NCBI GenBank assembly: GCA_027604505.1
Contig: JADIIX010000099.1
Span: 1-64,000 of the forward strand
DNA length: 64,000 nucleotides
DNA from: Gonapodya sp. JEL0774
Taxonomy: Eukaryota; Monoblepharomycota; Monoblepharidomycetes; Monoblepharidales; Gonapodyaceae
Direction: 5' to 3'
A program made the translations under genes and the position numbers. The notes under the pieces are model-generated. The model was given only the letters and a program-made list of their open reading frames with translations, searched no databases and was not told the origin of the DNA. Positions 55,931-64,000 of this stretch are shown one piece after another. Positions within the stretch are counted from its first letter, which is position 1. Each line of letters starts with the position of its first letter.

Positions 55931-58616
55931 ATGAGAGACTTGGACAACACTCTGCGAGGTGCCTGTTGGGAGGTTGGTTTGAACGCGTCTACATCAGAAT
56001 CACTGCCCCGTACTGATTCTCCCTATGCAAGTGCGACTGTCCAGAATTCGCTCATGTCACGAAAGCTTTGAATTGTGGAGATTGTGGGCATCTCCTCACT
56101 CACCATGCCGTAATCGATCGCCTCTCTCCGGTTTCTATGTTAGAGCTTCACCAGAGGGCGTCATCCGTCAGATCCAGGCGGCAGTCAGCCAAAAGCATCC
56201 CCCAGTCTGCATACGGATTCATGACTGCCATCCCTATTCAGCCTGCCCAAACCGGACCACATTCACATGACAGCCATATCGTGTCGGCGGTTTCTCCAAA
56301 CCCTTCCCACTCATTGAGTCCATCTAAATCTCCACTGCCAGGGCCAGCAAAGCCAAGCGTGAATAAAAATGCTGCAGAGCACCAACCTGTCGTGTGTCAG
56401 CCAGTCGTCACAATTCAGGAAACAAGGAACACAGAAAATGCCCGATTCCCAGAGCGAAAAATGGAATACAATCTCCCATCTCATAATAATTCTTCGCTAG
56501 GCAATGAAGAGATCGTGACCCGGCACTTACCCACTGTCAATTCAAAGAAACCTCCGCAGCCGGAGCAGTTTCCAGGCATTTTAGCGTTCTATGTTACCAC
56601 CTGGTGTATTTCTGCTGGCGCTTGCGTTTGGATGGCCTGGAAATTGAACTTCCCGGGCAAAACCATTCCGAAAGGTCCTGATTGTGACTTTTATGACTCG
56701 CACTGCATTGTACGTTCCGTCTCGGAATCTGGTTTGGACCGTGAAGGTTTTCTCATGAGCATCATTTATACAGTGGGCTTTTGTTTTCGGCATGGTTTAC
56801 GCGATGATTTCTTACTCATCAACACGGCTCCCTGAGAAGAGATTCTTGGCTTTGGCGCTTTTCCTTGTGAGTACATGTTCTCAGGCGACTACCATCTATC
56901 TACAAAGTTTTTACTTAACACTGATGCCTCTTGACATGCCAACAGTGCTTGGCCATGGAAACTTGCGCCTATGTCCTAATGATTTACAGATTGGACCCCG
57001 CATTCGTCGATCCGTTTCATGGAAACATCAGTCACCCATCGCGCTTTATTGCGTGGATGTGCACATGTCCTCTATTGATTCAAACTATTTTCGTCGTGAC
57101 AAAGACGCGGCGGGATGTTTCTTACGTCCGCCTTGCAAACTTCTTCGTGGACTTGGCTGGCTTCTGCTGTTCTTTGTTCCCGAGACCTTGGGCCGAACTC
57201 TTCGTTCTCCTTGCAGTGTCGAATTTCTTTTATGTAATAAAGAACCTTTGGCTCGCTTATTCGGAAGCCATTGATGGAAAAACCGGATGTCGGTACCCAA
57301 GAGGAAGTTTAAAGATACTGCGCATCACTACAATTGTGTCTTGGACAGCATTTCCAGTGACTTACCTTGGTGAGTGTAGCTCTGATCCGTCTTTTCTTGT
57401 GAATGGTGCTCTTGATTTGGTTTTCTGTCTCTTCGGCAGCCTACGCTTTCGGGTACATCACGCACAGCCAATTCGAGGCAGGCATCACAGTCGCGGATAT
57501 ATTTGCGAAGTTAGTTTTGGTGAGAACAGAGAGTGTACTCGACCACTCTTCAATATGGCACGGTAACAATTTGTTCCCTCCTTTAGACGTTGATTCTCAC
57601 CAACGCGTCTATTGAACAAGTGCATACAGTTCAAGTAGAGACAGTGGAAAACGTCAATACTGCTCTTCATGAGTTAGTGGAGGAGTTGGATGCGGAAATC
57701 GCGGAAACTGACGCGATTCTCGCCCGTTTGATCCCAGATGAGTGAGTAACTTTAATGACGAGGGCACATGCACATGTCCTGGACGAAAATGTGCTGAGCG
57801 AGTCATAGTCCTGATGTACGGGTTTACTCCTCCCTCCCTCTCTCTTGTCAGAGTAATCCAGCAACTTAAAAACGGTGAGGCGACAGACGCTCGCGAATTC
57901 CCGTCTGTCACCGTCTTTTTCTCGGATATTGCCAGCTTTACTGTTCTTTCTGGCCGGACGGAAGTGAGTGCCTGGATTCAACCTCAGCGATATTTGCTAC
58001 AATGTTGAACCCGAACCGTTTTCTTCTCACATTCGACGGATGGAAACTCCTGAACAGCCAAAAGAAATGATTAAGATGCTCGAACGCTTGTGGCAACACT
58101 ACGATGCGATCGCGAGGAAGTGGGGAATTTACAAGATTGAAACTATCGGTGACGCCTTTTTTGGCGTGGCGGGGTGTCCAACTGAAACTCCAGACCATGC
58201 TGAGCGTGCAGTACAGTTCTCAATTGACATCATGGCAATGATTAAAGACTTCAGGACCGAGGCAGGCGAGCCCATCAATATCAGGATTGGTTTGAATACA
58301 GGTGAGCGTTCTGGTAGAATTGCATCCGATTTCGTTCCAGAGAAGTTACCACGGTTGGTAACGTCATTTCCTCCACTTTGCAGGACCTGTAACTGCCGGT
58401 ATTCTCGGCGAGACAAACCCACACTACACCGTAGTCGGAGACACAGCCACAGTCGCGTCTCGAATGGAGGCATCGTCTAAGCCCGGTCGAATTCATATTA
58501 ACGAGACCACTTACAATATGGTGAAGGATCTTGGCAAGTTCAAATTGAGCGGGCCGGATCCCGTGGAGATCAAAGGTGTGACCTCCATGACATACTGGGT
58601 GGACGGGAGACTGTGA
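55931..58616 (+). CDS. RGC-C: rhodopsin-guanylyl cyclase lacking the TM3 counterion
   Basis: Nine exons fit exactly: 55931-55972, 56032-56709, 56774-56866, 56946-57369, 57440-57519, 57587-57741, 57852-57963, 58058-58301, 58384-58616, giving 686 residues. The N-terminus has LRGACWE, CDCPEFA and CGDCGHLLTHHAV, then a helix from AFYVTTWCISAGACVWMAWK. TM3 reads RFIAWMCTCPLL: Ala307 replaces the Glu found in RGC-A and -B. TM7 keeps VADIFAKL (Asp432, Lys436), so retinal can still bind. The cyclase has metal residues Asp516 and Asp560, Glu556 and Arg636, but Thr625 and Thr632 for the base-reading Cys and catalytic Asn, as in RGC-B. Without the TM3 carboxylate, the Schiff base may be deprotonated (UV-absorbing) or rely on Asp432. 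It probably needs a partner such as RGC-A. Confidence 0.92.
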
Positions 58617-59127
58617 TTGAGGTCAACAAGAAGTCTGATGCTAGCCAGAAGTCGATATACCCTCCAGCGATGCGACGAAAATTTCAAAAGCAATACCGTA
58701 ATCTTCTTTTATTGTATTTTAGTCTGCTTTTGCTTTTACCCAGGAGCTTGCTCCATGGATTTACAAAGCGGTTGTAATTTGAGTATCATCAATCCATTCA
58801 TCCCTAAAGTCAATATCATGAAGATGTTGAATCCCCTCGTTTCACCTCATCTCGCATTTCTTTTGTAATGATGGTCGGATGGGATTTCAACCTTTAAAGC
58901 GATGTGATCACTGGATCTCGGTTCCGAGTTCCCGTTGTAAACAATTTGAAAAACGGACTGCCTATTTGTTATACATACTACAATACTGAGAATGTACTGG
59001 AAGGCTTCATTCACATCTGAAGTATCTAGATTCATTTCGGCGAGCAACAATATTCAAATATATCCTTTCGTCCTTTCGTCCTGCTCCCGCTTTCGAGTGC
59101 ATGGCCGATCTTGAGAGGTTTCGTGAA
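58617..59127. other. Convergent intergenic, RGC-C / CC-G
   Basis: About 510 AT-rich bases between two converging stops. Nothing coding seen. Confidence 0.5.
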
Positions 59128-60869
59128 TCAATGGTCATCGCCTGTGGATGGGAGCCCATATGGGAACCAGAGGGACACAGTCACCAAGCCGACTGTTCAT
59201 GTTCGTAGGTGTGCCCAAATCAACGGACTGAGGTTGAAGAGCGCACTCGCGAGTGAACACAACACTTACTGAGGTACCACAGAGTGAGATTGTCCCATCC
59301 TTTGTTGACCCACTCCATAGTTTCCAGGTACATTTGGACATTCTCTGCCGTTTCTTCGACATCCGACGGTGCTGATAACACCACGAGATTCATATCTTTC
59401 TTCGAGAGATCGTTGGCGGATTTTGAATCAGTATATTCGTTCGGCCTTTTCGCTGGGCGGGCGATAATGGAAGACTTGAAGAGACTGGTGGTCTGTTCCC
59501 AAACCTTCTTCAACCCTCTGGCGTCAGATTTCACCTGGTTTGGTGCGTCGCGCGATCCGAAGCCGTTTTTGACGAACGCCTTGGGAGGAGGCACGGAATT
59601 TTCTTTTCCATTCGAGTCGGATGATGCAGACTGTGCTCTAAATGAGCCAGTAACTTTGCTATAAAAGGATGCAAAGATATTCCCGTCGAATGAGCTTTGT
59701 GCTTGAGTACGCTCTGTTGGTTCTGCTGGTGGTGTTGCCCCAGGTCTGTTCTTTTCGATTGGACGATTTAACCTGTTCGTATCCGCATAGCGATCGGCCT
59801 GGTCAGTGTCCCTTAAACGTTGCGACCCCTCAGGTTCCTTGTTTCTCTCAGATCTTTCGGGTTCCCTGTAAAGCTCGGATCTCTCTGTTTCCCTGAAGCG
59901 CTCGGATCTTTCAGGTTCCCTGTATCGCTTGGGCTGCTCAGGTTCCCTGTGGCGCTCAGACCTCTCGGTTTCTGTGTAGCGCTCGGACCGCTCGGACATC
60001 CTAGGCTGCTTCTCGGATCGATCCGTGCCCTTAGCGACCGATCCAACTTTGAGCCTTCGAACATCTTCGGACAGTGCAGCGAGTTCCATCGAAATGGTTT
60101 GAAGCGCCTGGCCTTGTTCGGTCGTGCGCCTGCCGTATTTGTGTTCGAGGCGGGCCATTTCTCTCTGAAGAGCTTCGGCACGAGTACTGATTGCCCCACG
60201 AAGGTCGTCAACTTGGGTTTGATAGTTCATCTGGCGGACAATGGCGGACTGTTCGTACGAGTCCACGCGGGAATCGACCGCCCGCCGCATTTCGTCCAAG
60301 GCATTGCGCGTTTTGGTGTCCAAGCTCTGTTCAAGGGCCTTGAGGCGATCCAAGAGGGAGCTGGCACCACCAACGGAGCGAAGGTCCGTGGTGAGAGAAT
60401 GCAGAGAGTCGACTTGGAAGCGGAGTTGCGACGCCTCCCGCTGAAGTAGCGAGAGCTGGCTGTTCACATCGAACTGATTTCCGAACGACGGGGCGTTGGT
60501 TTTGTTGACGGTACCGTAAAATACGCCGCCGAAGAGCGAAAAGAAAATCCACACTACTGTGAGGATGAGTGCGGCGGCTTTGGCTTTCCCACGGCCGTCG
60601 AGCGAAGACCACATCTGCATAGGAGTTGTCTGAGATAACATGTGCAATGTGGAACCGTCAGCTTTCAAGCTTGGTTGAGACTCCGTTTGTGCCATTGGTG
60701 TTGTGGTGCCGTGCACTTTAAATGTTGCGGAGGACTGCATCGGCGAATTGGAGCCGTAGACTCTCGAATTCCTTTCATAAGACGCAGGAAGTCCATTGAC
60801 GCTTCCGAGCGAGCCTAGTGACCCAGGCGGACTTGATTGGCGAAATGATGCGAGACTGGGTATCTCCAT
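59128..60869 (-). CDS. CC-G: coiled-coil membrane protein with charged 9-residue repeats
   Basis: Two exons, 60869-59270 and 59192-59128 (phase 1), give 554 residues. The ATG at 60869 (context CACCATGG) is chosen over an in-frame TTG at 60923. A Ser-rich start is followed by the helix AAALILTVVWIFFSLFGGVF (98-117). Then comes a coiled coil (LSLLQREASQLRFQVDSLHS, SLLDRLKALEQSLDTKTRNA) with later heptads to about residue 270. Residues 280-350 are imperfect copies of a nine-residue unit such as EPERSERFR. The end has MEWVNKGWDNLTLWYLS and, after the intron, IGLVTVSLWFPYG, matching CC-E and CC-F. It is the most diverged of the three. Confidence 0.85.
59780..60010 (-). repeat. 27-bp tandem repeats coding for charged nonapeptides in CC-G
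   Basis: Copies of a 27-base unit (+ strand GGTTCCCTGTATCGCT and variants) repeat about eight times and keep the CC-G frame. They encode alternating Arg/Glu/Ser residues. The variation between copies suggests repeat expansion followed by drift. Confidence 0.7.
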
Positions 60870-61894
60870 GGTGGTGAACAATTTGGGCGGTAAAGGAAGC
60901 ACAGAGTAGAAATCCTGGCGCAATTCTAAGATTTGAAATATCTAGTAAGTTAGTTGTACTGAGATGAAAGAAAGAGCGTGCAAAGAGCGAGGTCGTTTCA
61001 AAGCGTCTGCCTCGAACTTCAGAATATCCGGCCGGGGGCCCACCAACTGCTGCCCTTCTACAAGCGATGACTAACCTCTTAATTCTCTGTCGTCCGTCTG
61101 TGATGGGAATCTGTGGATCGTTTGGAGGGGATGGGAGCGAAGGATTCCCAGGCATTGGCATTCATTCTGTTCGTACTTCGCCGATGTCGCCGACAGGCCA
61201 CCATAATAAACTATGAAAGGGAAGAGTCCAGGGACCAGATCTAAAAAGGTAGAGCATCACGTCGAAAGTCGAGGGCTTGGTGTTTACATCTAAATATGCT
61301 GTTTCTCGCATGTCTGTTAAGACCATAACCCCCTACCCTCATCTCCATAATAGTTACATAATCTGCAAGAGGACGGTGTTTGAGACACTGACTGCATCAA
61401 AAATATGAATGTATTCTCCATCAGCTAAAATGATACAACTATATAGTGATTCAGTATGTACGGGCTTATGGTTACGTTCTGTAAAGCAGCTTCCCAAGTT
61501 AACTGCTACCTGATGCTTGCAGTACAAATATTTCGACTGGATTGAATGTTTCAGTTTTTTCATTTGCCAACTTTGTGCAAGAACCAGTTCTGCCAATGGG
61601 TGATTTCCCCGGCTTGATTTCACTTAAACCAGTGCTTCGAGTGAGTTGAATTGGTGGTCGCGCTCAAGATACAGGACCAGATCAGATTCGTCGAAGCAGG
61701 CCTGGCGTGATTGGCGGGTTGACGTCGTTGAGGGTCTCTTTCCATTTTGTTCTGTTCCATTCCCCACGCAATCCAGCTTTCCTCAACGAGCAATTTTGCT
61801 GTAATCTTACTCAGTTTCCACATCTTTCCTTGGGGACATTTCCGTCTTCAGACACTGTTTTCCTGATCCTCTTTGTATGCTCTCTGCCAACGAC
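60870..61894. promoter_or_regulatory. Divergent intergenic, CC-G / RanBP1
   Basis: About 1 kb between divergent starts. Frames of up to 128 codons have no recognisable motif. It presumably holds both promoters. Confidence 0.4.
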
Positions 61895-63355
61895 ATGTCG
61901 GATTCTGCTGCCACCAAGGTATGTTCCTGAAGCATCTGCTGGGCACCGCAATTCCTCCGCACAAGATTCGCTGAGACATTTTTGACTTATGCATCTCCCT
62001 TGTCTCCAGCCCAAGTCCGCTTTTGATACCCCCGCAACCACCTCTGCCTTCTCTTTCTCTGCGTCCGCCTTCCCCACGTCCGCCTTCCCGTCCACTTCCT
62101 CCGCACCCGCGTCAACTCCTGCTGCAGGTGATGAGGAGGGTGGCGCTGATGACGGAGAGGTCGCCCCCTCCCCGGATGTACACTTCGAGCCTGTCGTGAA
62201 GCTCGAGCAGCTCGAAGAAATTAAGACCAATGAAGAGGAAGAGGAGGTGATATTCAAGATGTGAGTTTCAGTCTTTGTTACGGAGAACGCGGCTACGTCG
62301 AAGCACGGCGGAAAAATACAAATCTGAGTGTTGGCTAGCGAAATATGAATCAGGTGTTGGAAGTGATCTGGTCCACCGGTCTGAGGCTTTTCGGATACAT
62401 GAAGAGTGTATACTGGAATCTCAATGAGTGAGATCACTCACGACTCGTCCTGTACCTTGACTAAACCGCGACAGAGGAAACGATCCAAGTGCAGTTGAGG
62501 TTCTGCCCGTTCTCCAACTAGAGTTTACTCATCTCTAGTTCCCTTTTATAGGCGTGCCAAGTTGTTCCGATTTGACAAGGCCACCGCTTCGGACGTGTCT
62601 GAGTGGAAGGAGCGGGGTACGGGAGATGTCAAACTCCTCAAACACAAGGAGACTGGAAAGATTCGTCTTTTGATGAGGAGGGACAAGACTTTGAAGATCT
62701 GTGCGAACCACCATGGTGAGTGGCGGTGTTTAGGTGATACTAGGGCAGGAAGTCGGTACCAGTTGAACCGGATACGCGAGAGTAAGGAGTGCAAGTATGA
62801 CACTGTGTCTGAACCACCTTGATGCACCATCGACAGTGGAGGTTGGGAAAGAGAGGACTTGTTCTCTTCAATTCATCGGAGATGAACGTCACCCTGGTCG
62901 CTCCAACCTCCACAATATCTAATACGCGATTATTCTTTATTCCTTGCACCTCTCCATGCAGTCTCCCCGGAACTGCAACTGACGCCAAACGTGTCGTCCG
63001 ACCGTTCATGGGTATGGCATGTCCCCACCGACTACTCCGAGGAGACCCCGAGGCCCGAGCTTTTGGCGATCAGGTTCTCTAACTCTGAGAGTGAGTGGAC
63101 CTTCTACTACAATCTCTTTGTCATCACAGGTCAACACCTTCTCTGTCATTCCAATTCGCACTCACTTGTACCCCGCACTCCGTAGACGCCAACAAGTTCC
63201 GCGATGCTTTTGAGGACGCCAAGAAATCCAACGCGGCTATTGCGGGTGTCAAGGCCTCCCCGGCTGCGAAGACTGCCGAGGAAGAGGAAGCCGAAGCGGA
63301 TGCCGAGGATGCGAAAGAGGCTGCCGAGGCCACCGCTGCAGAAAAGAAGGAGTAA
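61895..63355 (+). CDS. RANBP1: Ran-binding protein 1
   Basis: Five exons in phase: 61895-61918, 62010-62260, 62552-62715, 62962-63090, 63186-63355, giving 245 residues. After a Ser/Ala/Pro-rich leader comes the RanBD1 domain: [69 protein letters not shown]. Next are [13 protein letters not shown] and [20 protein letters not shown]. The C-terminus is Glu/Ala-rich. RanBP1 (yeast Yrb1) binds RanGTP in the cytosol and helps RanGAP release it from export complexes. The eight-residue first exon (MSDSAATK) fits the usual short start. Confidence 0.92.
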
Positions 63356-64000
63356 TTGGGCTCACCCAAATCATGGTTGGCCCTTTTCGATGACATCCGT
63401 CGTATCATGGGACCTATCGTACCATACTGTAGCGACTTGATCCTCGACCCAACCTCCAAAAACATCACTCCACCACAGCCACCCACTCCTATTCCCCATT
63501 CCCCTTTCCATTCACAAGACACCCTGCACCCCATTCTCCCCCGGCCTCGGAAACCCATTTTTTCGCTCTCCTTTAACCTCCCCTGCCTTCCAACGTCCCC
63601 TGGCGCATCCTTCCCTCGCTCCCATCTGCGTAACGTTGATTACTATTGTGTAAACGCTTAGATACGCTTTTAAATAAAACAACGGTTCAGCGAAAGTTGG
63701 TGATCCCTTCCCGCTCCATGAATGTTTGTTTCCTCATTGCATAGTTGACTACTACCTTGGAACCGGCCAGCAATACCTCTTGGGTCGTCAGACAGCAGTG
63801 ATGATCATTACGATTATTGCAATTGCTTTACCGAACTACTGCGTTCCAAAAGTGAGACGCGATGGGTCCGTCACACGGACTCAACCATTCCTTCAACCTT
63901 TCTGTGTAACGAGTATGTTGTTTATTCCAAACAAAGCTCATGTCAAACCTCCGTAAATAGGTGCAATTCCTTCATCTTCTCGAGTGGCCGTTTACCAAGA
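63356..64000. other. Window end, no gene recognised
   Basis: The RanBP1 3' region with a probable polyadenylation signal (AATAAA at about 63673-63678). The frame at 63726-63956 has no recognisable motif. A neighbouring gene may begin beyond the window. Confidence 0.4.

Noticed and set aside
44230-58616. One of the RGC genes as a NeoR (near-infrared rhodopsin) orthologue
   Set aside because: NeoR is described as having a Glu/Asp pair in TM3 and Glu four residues before the retinal lysine. RGC-A, -B and -C all have Asp before the lysine and no Asp four residues after the TM3 position.
60870-60923. Extended CC-G start at 60923
   Set aside because: The codon there is TTG; the ATG at 60869 has a good context and matches the starts of CC-E and CC-F.

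Overview
This window looks like the nuclear genome of a zoosporic (chytrid-type) fungus. The genes are intron-rich, with short introns of mostly 50-150 bp and GTRAGT donors. There are fungal-specific families (a transcription factor with the fungal_trans domain, an Acl4-type chaperone, IST1, HEM3, RanBP1), a chromovirus remnant, and above all a family of rhodopsin-guanylyl cyclases. That architecture is known from Chytridiomycota and Blastocladiomycota. The species cannot be fixed from the sequence alone. All gene models were spliced by hand from open frames, GT/AG signals, phase consistency and family motifs.

Layout. 0-3.3 kb is repeat-rich: short CCCTAA-type telomere-like blocks, a tandem array of a 160-bp unit, and a decayed Ty3/Gypsy chromovirus. 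4.5-8.2 kb holds a TLDc-domain protein (+). 8.75-10.2 kb holds an F-box-like protein (-). 11.1-14.5 kb holds an MFS_1-like transporter (-). 14.8-17.4 kb holds a degenerate AMP-ligase-like gene (+). 17.6-18.7 kb holds a secreted Cys-rich protein (-). 18.7-21.2 kb is gene-poor, with a potentially structured segment and a start-less acidic ORF. 21.2-24.3 kb is a DET1 homologue (+). 24.6-28.1 kb is a fungal transcription factor (-). 28.7-30.4 kb is an Acl4-like TPR chaperone (+). 30.4-32.9 kb holds no gene I can recognise. 33-35 kb is a sarcosine-oxidase-type flavoenzyme (-). 35.3-37.2 kb is IST1 (+).

37.6-60.9 kb is the core of the window. Four paralogous rhodopsin-cyclase genes lie here: RGC-D (+), RGC-A (-), RGC-B (-) and RGC-C (+). 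They are interleaved with three genes of an apparently undescribed coiled-coil membrane-protein family: CC-E (-), CC-F (+) and CC-G (-). HEM3 and a dienelactone hydrolase sit between RGC-D and RGC-A. RGC-B/CC-E and CC-F/RGC-C form a mirror-image pair of two-gene units around one divergent promoter. RGC-A has every residue needed for a homodimeric guanylyl cyclase. RGC-B and RGC-C keep the metal-binding half of the active site but lack the base-specifying Cys and the catalytic Asn. RGC-C also has Ala in place of the TM3 counterion. RGC-D has lost the retinal lysine (Arg), the counterion (Lys) and both metal aspartates, yet keeps a full frame and the family's intron phases. The simplest reading is a light-sensing cGMP module built from heterodimers of active, half-active and dead subunits, with the coiled-coil membrane proteins as candidate scaffold partners. 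That reading is inference. 61.9-63.4 kb is RanBP1 (+).
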